Shown here: positions 38,303 to 46,468 of the stretch, piece after piece | Position numbering within the stretch: the first letter of the stretch is position 1 | How the letters are laid out: the number at the start of each line of letters is the position of its first letter | NCBI RefSeq assembly: GCF_947491795.1 | Contig: NZ_CANLKW010000002.1 | Coordinates: 970,390 to 1,034,389, forward strand | From: an uncultured Roseobacter sp. | GTDB lineage: Bacteria > Pseudomonadota > Alphaproteobacteria > Rhodobacterales > Rhodobacteraceae | Reading direction: 5' to 3' | Length of the DNA: 64,000 nt | Translations under genes and position numbers: made by a program | Notes under the pieces: model-generated | Databases searched by the model: none | Told to the model about the DNA's origin: nothing | Seen by the model: the letters and a program-made list of their open reading frames with translations, nothing else

Positions 38303-39127
38303 TTACCCAAGCTCCAGTGTCGCAACGGCATAAATCGTCCGTGCGGGGGGAGAAAACGGGCCACGATACATGCGCGCTGTGTCAAATCCCGGAGACAAAC
38401 CGAAGTCTTCACACACGCGGACCAGTTCTGCAGAGGACGCGGGGACGTCAATGACGGTATGGCCCGGAAACAGCCCGGCCGCATGTGTCATCAGACGCCG
38501 GGCTGTATCAGGGTTATCCGCAACAAGCGGGCCGATTTTCGCGCCGTTCTGGCATTTCCGTACTGTGCAGAAACCACAACCGGGATCTCCATTGGCAACT
38601 ATGGTCCGGCGGTTTGGGCCTCCGTCAAACCACGTATGCATATAGTCGGATTTGCGCACGCCGGACGCGTAAGCCTCAAGTTCGATCATTTGAGGGATAT
38701 CTTCCGGGGTTGCGAACAGGATATCGTCCTGGCGTTCCGGCGTGGGGTGGCCTGAATACCGTGTGGTCTGACCCGCCAGAACAAAACCAGAGGCGGCGTA
38801 GTTGGCCTGCTGATCCGGCACTCCGTCCAGGCCAACCGTGCGGTCCTGCGCGTGCACGAGTGCATGTTGCCACAGGCCATAGCCGATGCCCTGTCCGCGA
38901 AAGGCCGGTCTGACGATGTAGAGACCCAGAAACGCGAAGTCGTCTGAGTGGTTCACCACAGAAATCGCTGCGACCGTTGCTCCCCCGGTAGTGGCCACGA
39001 AAAACCCCGCCGGATCCGCGGCAAAAAACGCCGCGGCGTCATCAAGACCGGGGTTCCAGCCTTCTTCGGCAGCCCAGGACAGGATAAGAGAAAGATCGTC
39101 TTGCGTCGCGTTGCGAAAGATACTCAT
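38303..39127 (-). CDS. GNAT family N-acetyltransferase with YitH/HI_0933-like C-terminal domain
   Basis: A 274-residue enzyme. The N-terminal GNAT domain (about 1-135) contains the acetyl-CoA loop PAFRGQGIGYGLW (R/QxxGxG/A) near residue 75. The C-terminal half (about 140-274, including RTIVANGDPGCGFCTVRKC) resembles the acetyltransferase_18 domain, so the protein holds two GNAT-type halves. The start overlaps the stop of the GntR gene by ATGA, so they are one operon. The substrate is probably an amine or amino acid given the divergent spermidine/putrescine-type operon, which is inference. Confidence 0.85.
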   Translation of the reverse strand: MSIFRNATQDDLSLILSWAAEEGWNPGLDDAAAFFAADPAGFFVATTGGATVAAISVVNHSDDFAFLGLYIVRPAFRGQGIGYGLWQHALVHAQDRTVGLDGVPDQQANYAASGFVLAGQTTRYSGHPTPERQDDILFATPEDIPQMIELEAYASGVRKSDYMHTWFDGGPNRRTIVANGDPGCGFCTVRKCQNGAKIGPLVADNPDTARRLMTHAAGLFPGHTVIDVPASSAELVRVCEDFGLSPGFDTARMYRGPFSPPARTIYAVATLELG

Positions 39128-39813
39128 CGGGTCAGCACATCACGCAGGGACACATTGGTTGCTGGTTGTTCGCGCAGGTCGAGCTGTGACACGAGGTCCA
39201 GCAAATGCCCTTTCATCAGCTCTTCCGCACTGTCCGCGTCCTGCCGGCGAAACGCGTCCAGCAGGGCGTGGTGTGCGTGACTTTCGCACAGGGCATTTCG
39301 CCGGCGCCAGTAGAGTGCAATGACAAGCGAAGAGCGCGACACCAGCTGACAGACAAACGCCTCGATCGTCTTCTGATCTGCGATACGGGCAATATCGCAG
39401 TGAAACTCACCCGACAATCTGAGCGCCAGACCTGCCTCATCTCCGGCCAGCGCTGCGTGTTCACGGGCAATATGGTCTTCGAGCCGGGCAATATCCGCAG
39501 ACGTTGCGCGTTCTGCCGCGGCCCGCGCCGTTTTTGGCTCCAGCAACGCGCGGGCCTCAAAAACCTCGCGCGCTTCTTTGATGGTCGGTTTGGCAACATA
39601 GGCGCCGCGGTTGCGTTCAAGAGAGACCAGACCTTCGTGGGCCATGGATCTGAGGGCCTGGCGCACCACTGTCCGGCTCACCCCAAAAATCTCGCCGACC
39701 TCATCTTCGCTCAGCTTCATGCCAGGTTGCATCCGGTGATCGTGCACCGCTTCGGTCAGATGCGTCACGATCTCTTCTGCGGACGAAACCCGCGTGCTGA
39801 CTGAGTCGTTCAT
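39124..39813 (-). CDS. GntR family transcriptional regulator (FCD subfamily)
   Basis: A 229-residue regulator. The start at 39813 is set by AGGAGA 6 bases upstream; an earlier in-frame ATG at 39873 gives an unlikely basic, cysteine-rich leader. The winged helix at about 10-75 contains MKLSEDEVGEIFGVSRTVVRQALRSMAHEGLV. The FCD domain at about 90-215 has the histidine pattern of metal-containing members (GEFHCDIARIAD, ESHAHHALLDAF). It is divergent from the ABC operon and coupled to the acetyltransferase. Likely targets are both divergent promoters through the dyad at 39885-39896. Confidence 0.9.
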   Translation of the reverse strand: MNDSVSTRVSSAEEIVTHLTEAVHDHRMQPGMKLSEDEVGEIFGVSRTVVRQALRSMAHEGLVSLERNRGAYVAKPTIKEAREVFEARALLEPKTARAAAERATSADIARLEDHIAREHAALAGDEAGLALRLSGEFHCDIARIADQKTIEAFVCQLVSRSSLVIALYWRRRNALCESHAHHALLDAFRRQDADSAEELMKGHLLDLVSQLDLREQPATNVSLRDVLTR

Positions 39814-39884
39814 TCCAGTTCTCCTGCCCCGGATTAAAAGACCTGCCCGACCAGGACAACAAGTCGTGTGCATGAATTCGCAGG

Positions 39885-39921
39885 ATCGTATACAATATTC
39901 GCATAAATTTTAGACAATATT
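39885..39921 (-). promoter_or_regulatory. GntR operator candidate and promoter in the divergent region
   Basis: ATCGTATACAAT (39885-39896) is palindromic except for one base pair, centred on GTATAC, a form common for FCD-type GntR operators. ACAATATT occurs twice (39892-39899 and 39914-39921), 22 bases apart and thus on the same helix face. On the minus strand TTGTCT (39917-39912) and TGTATA (39894-39889) form a -35/-10 pair with 17-base spacing, with the dyad over the -10. This is about 75 bases upstream of the GntR start. Confidence 0.45.
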
Positions 39922-40026
39922 TTCCCAAGCGCTCATTTGCCGGGCGGCGGCAAAGCAAGCCAGCCAAAAGATCCGGAAAATACTTCGGCTTCACCAGCTC
40001 TCCGTTCAGTCTTTGTGAAAAGCGGG

Positions 40027-41022
40027 ATGAGACTGTGTATGGACCAGGATCTTGATCTGGAATTTGTCGGCCTGACCAAGCGTTACGGGAAAACGGTTGC
40101 TGTCGATGCGATCAGCTACCATTTTGAAACCGGCACTTACGCGTGTCTGCTGGGCCCTTCAGGATGCGGTAAGTCATCGACACTGCGTATGGTTGCTGGT
40201 CACGAGAGTGTTTCGGACGGCGCTGTATTGCTTGGGGGGCGCGATATCTCCGCTCTGCCACCGGCAAAACGTGGCACGGCCATGATGTTCCAGAACTACG
40301 CGCTTTTTCCCCATCTGACTGTCGCGGATAATGTCTCCTTCAGCCTCAGAATGCAGGGTGTTGATGCCAATAGTCGTAGTGCAAAAGCCGCCGAAATGCT
40401 GGAACTGGTGGACATGAGCGGTTTTTCGGATCGTTTGCCGGCGCAGCTGTCCGGTGGTCAGCAACAACGTGTGGCGCTGGCACGCGCGCTGATCACCAAA
40501 CCACAGGTTCTGTTACTGGACGAGCCTCTGTCCGCTCTTGACCCGTTGTTGCGCATCCGGATGCGTGCCGAGCTGAAACGCCTGCAGCGTGAGCTGGGGA
40601 TCACCTTTATTCATGTGACACATGGTCAGGACGAAGCGCTCGCGCTGGCGGATGAAATTGTGGTCATGAACAATGCGGTTATCGAACAGGCGGGAAAGAC
40701 ACGTGACGTGTTCGAGGCGCCAAAAACCGCGTTTGTGGCGCGGTTTCTGGGGTCGCACAACGTTATCGCGCTGCCGGAAGGACAGATCGCAGTGCGGTCC
40801 GATGCGCTGCGGCTGCGTCCGCCGGAAGGTGCGAAACTGCCTGGCCGCATTACCAATATTGAATATCAGGGAACGCATGTTGCACTGACGGCCATGGTGC
40901 CAGGGGATCAGGAGGTCACCGCACTGCTGTCCGACACAGATTTCTTCGGGGATCCGAAGGATTTGGGAGAGGCCGTCGGCCTCGACTGGGAGGCCCGGGC
41001 GGCACACGCTCTGACCGCATAA
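40027..41022 (+). CDS. Spermidine/putrescine-type ABC transporter ATP-binding protein
   Basis: A 331-residue ATPase with Walker [13 protein letters not shown] near residue 44, Q-loop [13 protein letters not shown] near 88, signature [15 protein letters not shown] near 138 and Walker [13 protein letters not shown] near 162. A short TOBE region is present at the C-terminus. The H-loop is VTHGQDEAL, where most relatives have VTHDQ. The start may be 40027 or 40039; neither has a strong ribosome-binding site, and longer options add an unlikely leader. It is the first gene of a five-gene operon, divergent from the GntR gene. Confidence 0.88.
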   Translation: MRLCMDQDLDLEFVGLTKRYGKTVAVDAISYHFETGTYACLLGPSGCGKSSTLRMVAGHESVSDGAVLLGGRDISALPPAKRGTAMMFQNYALFPHLTVADNVSFSLRMQGVDANSRSAKAAEMLELVDMSGFSDRLPAQLSGGQQQRVALARALITKPQVLLLDEPLSALDPLLRIRMRAELKRLQRELGITFIHVTHGQDEALALADEIVVMNNAVIEQAGKTRDVFEAPKTAFVARFLGSHNVIALPEGQIAVRSDALRLRPPEGAKLPGRITNIEYQGTHVALTAMVPGDQEVTALLSDTDFFGDPKDLGEAVGLDWEARAAHALTA

Positions 41023-41049
41023 ATTAATCCACAACGACAGGGAAAGCTG

Positions 41050-42324
41050 ATGACGACAATTCCAAAGATACGCTATTCGCGCAGGTCCGTGCTGAAGACT
41101 GGTGGCGCGGCGGTGGCGGCCGCCGCGCTTCCGGCTCCAATGGTATGGGGACAGGCCATAAAAGATGTGACACTGCGCCAGTTTGGCACCGGGGTGTCCA
41201 ACCTCAATGAAGTGGCATCAAAGGTCAAGGAAGACCTTGGCTTCAGCCTGGAAATGACCGCGCTGGATTCTGACAGCGTGACACAGCGCGCAGCCACGCA
41301 GCCGGACAGTTTTGATATCGCCGACATTGAATACTGGATCTGCAAAAAGGTCTGGCCGACGGGCAATCTGCAGGCAATGGATACGTCCAAAATTGAAAAC
41401 TACGACAAGATTGTCGGTACTTTCCGATCGGGCAAACTCACACCCGAAAGTGTGATTGCGCAGGGAACTGCACCACACACTGTGGGCTTTACATCCGGTG
41501 CAAACGGTACGGATTTTGTTCAGGAAGAATCCGGCTGGATGACCCTGATCCCGACAATCTACAATGCGGATACGCTGGGCATCCGGCCTGATCTGATCGG
41601 CCGGCCGATCAGCAACTGGTCTGAATTGCTGAACCCGGAGTTTAAGGGCAAGGCGTCGATCCTGGATATCTCATCCATCGGGATCATGGACATGGCGATG
41701 GTCGTGGAATCCATGGGCGAATACAAATACCCGGACAAAGGCAACATGACCAAGGAAGAGATCGACCTGACGCTGGGCATCTTTACCGAGGCCAAGAAAA
41801 ACGGACAGTTCCGCGCCTTCTGGAAATCGTTCGACGAGAGCGTGAACCTGATGGCATCAGGCGAGGTTGTGATCCAGTCGATGTGGTCACCCGCGATCAC
41901 GGCGGTGCGCAGCCAGGGGATCCCATGCGTCTACCAGCCACTTGAAGAGGGCTACCGGTCCTGGGGGGGTGGCATTGGGCTTTCCGCGTCGCTGTCAGGT
42001 ATCGAGCTGGATGCAGCCTATGAGTACATCAACTGGTATCTCAGTGGCTGGGTTGGCGGTTTCCTGATGCGCCAGGGGTATTACTCCGCTGTGCCGGAAA
42101 CCTCGAAAAACTTCATGACTGAAGACGAATGGGGTTTCTGGTTCGAGGGCAAGGAAGCCAAAGGCGATATCACCAACCCGTTCGGCGATGTGATGGAGAA
42201 GGCGGGCGCGGTACGCGATGGCGGATCCTTCTACGACCGGATGGGGGCTGTGGCCTGCTGGAATGCGGTCATGGACGAAAACCAGTACATGGTGCGCAAA
42301 TGGAATGAGTTCATCGCTGCATGA
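41050..42324 (+). CDS. ABC transporter solute-binding protein (PotD-like), Tat signal
   Basis: A 424-residue periplasmic receptor. The N-terminus has a twin-arginine motif (SRRSVLK, Arg11-Arg12), an alanine-rich core and a likely cleavage after VWGQA near residue 36. The mature part fits the family-1/PotD class (GWMTLIPTIYNADTLG, PEFKGKASILDISSIGIMD, GEVVIQSMWSPA). Conserved aromatic residues could hold a polyamine or amino-acid derivative. Use of Tat suggests folding before export. It is followed by two stem-loops and then the permease genes. Confidence 0.9.
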   Translation: MTTIPKIRYSRRSVLKTGGAAVAAAALPAPMVWGQAIKDVTLRQFGTGVSNLNEVASKVKEDLGFSLEMTALDSDSVTQRAATQPDSFDIADIEYWICKKVWPTGNLQAMDTSKIENYDKIVGTFRSGKLTPESVIAQGTAPHTVGFTSGANGTDFVQEESGWMTLIPTIYNADTLGIRPDLIGRPISNWSELLNPEFKGKASILDISSIGIMDMAMVVESMGEYKYPDKGNMTKEEIDLTLGIFTEAKKNGQFRAFWKSFDESVNLMASGEVVIQSMWSPAITAVRSQGIPCVYQPLEEGYRSWGGGIGLSASLSGIELDAAYEYINWYLSGWVGGFLMRQGYYSAVPETSKNFMTEDEWGFWFEGKEAKGDITNPFGDVMEKAGAVRDGGSFYDRMGAVACWNAVMDENQYMVRKWNEFIAA

Positions 42325-42330
42325 GTATTG

Positions 42331-42350
42331 TCGCCGGCTGATGCCGGCGA
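42331..42350 (+). promoter_or_regulatory. Stem-loop directly after the PotD-like gene
   Basis: TCGCCGGC (42331-42338) and GCCGGCGA (42343-42350) pair perfectly over 8 bp with the 4-base loop TGAT, 6 bases after the stop. It is the first of two adjacent hairpins in the 98-base gap and may protect the upstream mRNA end. Confidence 0.6.
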
Positions 42351-42354
42351 TCTG

Positions 42355-42420
42355 CCGGGGGGAGGCGCGGCCTCCCCCCGGACCCCCCTGCGGGATATTT
42401 CCGGCCAGAAGAAGAACAGA
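42355..42420 (+). repeat. GC-rich palindromic intergenic element (REP-like) between receptor and permease genes
   Basis: The arms at 42355-42366 and 42370-42381 (CCGGGGGGAGGC and its complement) pair perfectly over 12 bp with a 3-base loop GCG. They are followed by a C-rich tract and GCGGGATATTT, then an AGAAGAAGAACAG stretch that supplies the purine-rich ribosome-binding region of the permease. From memory, this order of parts recurs between genes in many Rhodobacterales, but that was not checked. It is the only copy I recognised in the window. Confidence 0.6.
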
Positions 42421-42422
42421 GC

Positions 42423-43277
42423 ATGCTGAGTAACCGACATATTACGGGATGGTTGATGGCCGGGCCGCTGGCGCTGGTGCTGGGTGTGTTTCTTGTGGCA
42501 CCGGTTGTGATGATCTGTGTGGTCAGTTTCTGGGGGGCAACAGAGTGGTCGATCTATCCGGCATTCCTGTTTGATAACTATGCGTTTTTGTTTTCGTCAG
42601 AAGTGACGTACCGGGTGTTTCTGAATACCTTTAAGTATGCAGCGATCACCTGGGCCTTCACCTTTGTCATCGGGTTTACGGTGGCCTATTTTCTTGCCTT
42701 TCACGTCCGCAGCCTGACATGGCAGATCGCGCTTTTTCTGCTGTGCACCATTCCGTTCTGGACGTCGAACATCATCCGGATGATCTCGTGGATTCCTTTT
42801 CTGGGACGTAATGGCCTGGCCAATTCGACGCTGATGTCATGGGGCGTGATTGATGAGCCCGTTGAATGGCTGCTCTTCAGCGATTTCAGTGTCATTCTGG
42901 CTTTTGTGCACCTCTACACACTGTTCATGGTCGTTCCGATTTTCAACACGATGATGCGGATCGACAAATCCCTGATCGAGGCGGCATCGGACGCAGGCGC
43001 CAGCGGCTGGCAGACCCTGTGGTTTGTGGTCCTGCCGCTGACCAAACCTGGCATCATGATCGGCACGATTTTTGTAGTGGCTCTGGTCATGGGAGATTTC
43101 ATCACAGTCCGCTTCATGTCGGGCAGCCAGTCTGCCAACGTCGGGCGGATGATCCAGAATGACATCGCGCTGCTGCAATACCCGTCCGCCTCTGCCACCG
43201 CTGTTGTTTTGCTGTGCACTGTACTGTTGCTGATCGGTATCCTTCTGCGCTTTGTCGATATTCGCAGGGAGCTCTGA
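42423..43277 (+). CDS. ABC transporter permease (PotB type)
   Basis: A 284-residue inner-membrane protein with six predicted segments, the first at residues 11-33. The cytoplasmic EAA loop (EAASDAGASGWQTLWFVVLPLTKPG) lies near residue 187. Its size and the aromatic-rich second half (FWTSNIIRMISWIPFLG) agree with PotB-type proteins of spermidine/putrescine importers. It ends one base before the start of the next permease gene. Translation begins about 7 bases after a purine-rich stretch that belongs to the upstream intergenic element. Confidence 0.9.
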   Translation: MLSNRHITGWLMAGPLALVLGVFLVAPVVMICVVSFWGATEWSIYPAFLFDNYAFLFSSEVTYRVFLNTFKYAAITWAFTFVIGFTVAYFLAFHVRSLTWQIALFLLCTIPFWTSNIIRMISWIPFLGRNGLANSTLMSWGVIDEPVEWLLFSDFSVILAFVHLYTLFMVVPIFNTMMRIDKSLIEAASDAGASGWQTLWFVVLPLTKPGIMIGTIFVVALVMGDFITVRFMSGSQSANVGRMIQNDIALLQYPSASATAVVLLCTVLLLIGILLRFVDIRREL

Positions 43278-43278
43278 G

Positions 43279-44118
43279 ATGGAACCCAGACCACGGTCTT
43301 TCTATTTTCTGGCCGCATTCTTTGTGCTGTTTCTGGTCTTTCTTTACGGCCCGACCCTGACGATTGGCATCTTGTCTTTTCAGGGCCCGACCGGTGGGCT
43401 GACATTCCCCATGCGCGGCGTATCCCTGCACTGGTTCAGAGACCTGTTCGAACAGCAGGCCGTGGGTGATATCTGGGGCTCTTTCAGCCGGTCACTCACG
43501 CTTGGGTTCATGGTGATGGTCACCACGGTGGTGGTGTCGGTCATGGGCGGGCTTGCATTCCGCAAACGCTTTGCCGGGTCTGGTCTGTTGTTTTACCTGA
43601 TCATTACGTCACTGGTGATCCCTTCCATTCTTGTGTCACTGGGCGTTGGTCTGATCTGGTCGCAATCGGGTCTGCCGGTGCACTGGTCAACGTCTGGGTT
43701 CGGTGCGCAACTGACCTGGACGCTTCCCTTTGGTCTGCTGATCATGTTTGCGGTCTTCAACCGGTTCGACCGCAGCTACGAGGAGGCCGCGCGTGATCAG
43801 GGGGCTTCGCCATGGCAGACCATCCGATACGTTGTACTGCCGATTATCGCACCCTCGCTGATTGGTGTGGCTCTGTTCGGTTTCACGCTCAGCTATGATG
43901 AATTTGCGCGTACCCTGCTGACCTCGGGCAGCTATAACACACTGCCTTTGGAGATTTTCGGGATGACGACCAACGTGACATCTCCGGTGCTTTTTGCGTT
44001 GGGCACGCTGACAACGGTGTTTTCGCTTCTGGTGATCGGTGTGTTTCTGCTGCTTGCCTGGCTGACCAGTCGCGCCAGGGCCCGCAAAGGCTCGGATGCG
44101 GGCAAGGGCATGGTTTAA
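43279..44118 (+). CDS. ABC transporter permease (PotC type)
   Basis: The second permease, 279 residues, from the ATG at 43279 (GGGAG 7-11 bases upstream); an earlier in-frame start lies inside the previous gene. The first membrane segment is at 8-28, and the EAA loop EEAARDQGASPWQTIRYVVLPI is near residue 168. Five further segments follow the usual PotC order. With the ATPase, receptor and first permease it makes a complete importer. The racemase gene starts 6 bases after its stop, so uptake and racemisation are coexpressed. Confidence 0.9.
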   Translation: MEPRPRSFYFLAAFFVLFLVFLYGPTLTIGILSFQGPTGGLTFPMRGVSLHWFRDLFEQQAVGDIWGSFSRSLTLGFMVMVTTVVVSVMGGLAFRKRFAGSGLLFYLIITSLVIPSILVSLGVGLIWSQSGLPVHWSTSGFGAQLTWTLPFGLLIMFAVFNRFDRSYEEAARDQGASPWQTIRYVVLPIIAPSLIGVALFGFTLSYDEFARTLLTSGSYNTLPLEIFGMTTNVTSPVLFALGTLTTVFSLLVIGVFLLLAWLTSRARARKGSDAGKGMV

Positions 44119-44124
44119 TCCATC

Positions 44125-44763
44125 GTGAGTATTTTCATTATCAACCCCAACAGCACGGTTGCTATGACCGATGCCATGTTGCTGCAGGCGCAGCTGGCAG
44201 CGCCTGACTTGCATTTCACCGGCTGGACATCGCACAAGGGGCCGCCGTCCATCCAGGGGGAGGCCGATGGTATTCTGGCGACCGGCCCGCTCCTTGAGCT
44301 TGTCGACAAGGCGACCGGGCAGGGTGCTGCAGGGATCATTGTGGGGTGCTTTGATGACACGGCTCTTGCCGAGGCGGCAAAGGCGGCGATGTGCCCTGTG
44401 ATCGGATTAGGGCAGGCGGCGTATCACTATGCGGCACTGCGCCAGTGGCGGTTCAGTGTGGTGACGACCCTTGCCGTTTCGGTGCCAGTGCTGGAGAGCA
44501 ACATTCGGAAGATGGGACTGCAGCACCATCTGGGCCGGGTGCGCGCATCCGATGTGCCTGTCCTGAGCCTCGAAGCAGATCCGGAAAAATCTGGTCGCCT
44601 TATCCGCGCAGAAGCGGAGCGCGCCCAGGCGGAGGACAACATCGATGCTGTGGTTCTGGGATGTGCCGGCATGGTAAAGGTCGTGGAGGAAGTGCGCAGC
44701 ACGCTGAATGTCGCAGTGATCGACCCGGTGGCCTGTGCTGCGCGGTGTTTTCGCTGGCTTTGA
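44125..44763 (+). CDS. Aspartate/glutamate/hydantoin racemase family protein
   Basis: A 212-residue cytoplasmic protein of the Asp/Glu racemase superfamily, closest in feel to hydantoin/allantoin racemases. It begins with GTG (SIFIINPNSTVAMTDAM), and the NPN start is typical of hydantoin racemases. The two catalytic cysteines are Cys75 (IIVGCFDDTAL) and Cys180 (VVLGCAGM), about 105 residues apart as expected. It interconverts enantiomers at an activated alpha-carbon. Position in a transport operon, facing an N-acyl-D-amino-acid deacylase operon, suggests a D/L-amino acid or hydantoin substrate. Confidence 0.85.
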   Translation: MSIFIINPNSTVAMTDAMLLQAQLAAPDLHFTGWTSHKGPPSIQGEADGILATGPLLELVDKATGQGAAGIIVGCFDDTALAEAAKAAMCPVIGLGQAAYHYAALRQWRFSVVTTLAVSVPVLESNIRKMGLQHHLGRVRASDVPVLSLEADPEKSGRLIRAEAERAQAEDNIDAVVLGCAGMVKVVEEVRSTLNVAVIDPVACAARCFRWL

Positions 44764-44860
44764 GGGCCCTCGCAAGGGCGGGGATTTGAATCAGGCCAAT
44801 GTGCTGCTGCGGTTTGTGGCGCGGAGTTTCCGTGCCGGTCGCTGGCAAGGGCCCGCCCGG

Positions 44861-46459
44861 TCAGCCTGAGAATTCCCGGATGACCTGTCCGGCATTCACA
44901 TCTGTCCGCGCGCCGTTTGACATGGACAGTTTTCCGTTGACCAGAACATGGGCAATGCCAGAGGCATAGCGGCGCGGGTTTTTGGCGGTTGCATTGCTCG
45001 CGATATGCGCCGCATCAAAAACACAGATATCTGCCGCATATCCGGGGCGCAGTTTCCCGCGGTTCTTCAGGCCCAGGCGCTCCGCAGGGACGGAAGTGAT
45101 TTTGCTGATGCCCTCGGCCAGACTGAGAACTGCCCTGTCCCGGACGTAATACTGCAAAAACCGCGCCGCCCAGCCATAACCACTGAGCGAGCCGATATGA
45201 TCTTTGAGGATACCGTCATTGGCAATGGCAACGGTATCCGAGATGACTGCACATTCCGGTTGCTGCAGGCACAGGTCCAGGTCGCTGTCCCGGAAACTTT
45301 TGGATGACCACATGCAGGACATCAGATTGTCGCCCTCCTCCATCAGAATGTCGAGGACGGCGTCATAGGGGTGCGTATTCCGCATACGTCCGATTTCAGC
45401 AAAATCTGCGCCCACGATGTCTTTGTTCTCGGTCGCGTTCAGTAGAACGATGTCTTCCCATTTCTCAGCTTTGACGATCAGCCACATGGGTTGAGGGTTG
45501 GCTTTGATCCGGGCCCGTGCCTCAGGGTCAGCCAGACGTTTCATCACCTCATCCACTCCGCCCGCCTGTGCCCACTTTGGCAGGATCGCTGCCATCAGCG
45601 TGTGGTTCCAATCGTGCGGAATAACGTCAAATGCAATGTCCACGTCATGCTGACGGGCGAGCTCGATCATCTCCAGTGTATGGTTCATGGCATAGTCCGG
45701 CGCGCCGAATTTAGGCTGGATATGACTGATCTGAAGGCGCGCACCGGCCTGGCGGGCGGTGGCGATTGCCTCGGCAAATCCGAGATCGTAGTGCGTATCA
45801 CGGTTGCGCACATGCGTTGCATAAAGCCGCCCGCGTTCTGCGGCCACTTCGCACATCGGGACAAGATGCTCGGGTGCTGCAAGACTGCCAGGGAAGTACT
45901 CAAGCCCTGATGAAAACCCACCCGCACCTTCTTCCATGGCCTGGTCAACCAGCTTTGCCATGGCGTCAACATCTTCCGGCTCGCCTGCGCGCAGCGCGTC
46001 GCCCAGAACGGCGCGGTGGATGGTGCCGTGTCCGACAAAAGCCATGACATTCACGCCCAGACCAGAGGCGTCCAGCGCATCAAGGTATTCGCCAAACCCA
46101 AGCCAGTTCCGGTGTTTTGCCTGATCCGTGTACCAGGGTGACACAGAGCGGATGTCTTTGTGCGAACAGACCGGCGCGCAACTGATCCCGCATTGGCCAA
46201 TGACCTCTGTGGTGACCCCCTGGTGAACCTGGCTTTCAGCACGGCCGTCCGCAATCAGCGTGAAATCGGAATGCGTGTGCATGTCCACAAAACCGGGCGC
46301 CACGGTCAGCCCGCTGACATCGATTGTCCTGTCAGCAGTGCTTTTGCTCAGATCCCCGATTTCGCTGATTTTACCGTCTGTCACGCCAAGATCAGTGACC
46401 ACACCGGCCGCACCGCTGCCATCAAAAATCTCTCCGCCCTTCAGGATTACATCAAACAT
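44861..46459 (-). CDS. N-acyl-D-amino-acid deacylase (D-aminoacylase)
   Basis: A 532-residue amidohydrolase that releases D-amino acids from N-acyl-D-amino acids. The metal site is visible: His61 and His63 in VDMHTHSDF, and Cys90 in EVIGQCGISCAPV, matching the zinc-binding cysteine of characterised D-aminoacylases. Also present are HVRNRDTHYD with the following segment, QISHIQPKFG and the C-terminal AERLGLKNRGKLRPGYAADICVFD. No signal peptide. It is the last gene of a TRAP-transporter operon, after the large permease by 9 bases, so its substrate is probably what the TRAP system imports. Confidence 0.9.
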   Translation of the reverse strand: MFDVILKGGEIFDGSGAAGVVTDLGVTDGKISEIGDLSKSTADRTIDVSGLTVAPGFVDMHTHSDFTLIADGRAESQVHQGVTTEVIGQCGISCAPVCSHKDIRSVSPWYTDQAKHRNWLGFGEYLDALDASGLGVNVMAFVGHGTIHRAVLGDALRAGEPEDVDAMAKLVDQAMEEGAGGFSSGLEYFPGSLAAPEHLVPMCEVAAERGRLYATHVRNRDTHYDLGFAEAIATARQAGARLQISHIQPKFGAPDYAMNHTLEMIELARQHDVDIAFDVIPHDWNHTLMAAILPKWAQAGGVDEVMKRLADPEARARIKANPQPMWLIVKAEKWEDIVLLNATENKDIVGADFAEIGRMRNTHPYDAVLDILMEEGDNLMSCMWSSKSFRDSDLDLCLQQPECAVISDTVAIANDGILKDHIGSLSGYGWAARFLQYYVRDRAVLSLAEGISKITSVPAERLGLKNRGKLRPGYAADICVFDAAHIASNATAKNPRRYASGIAHVLVNGKLSMSNGARTDVNAGQVIREFSG

Positions 46460-46468
46460 GCAGACCTC

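Noticed and set aside
44764..44790. Short hairpin (GCCCT/AGGGC) after the racemase gene
   Set aside because: Only 5 bp of stem with no T-run, so it is too weak to call a terminator.
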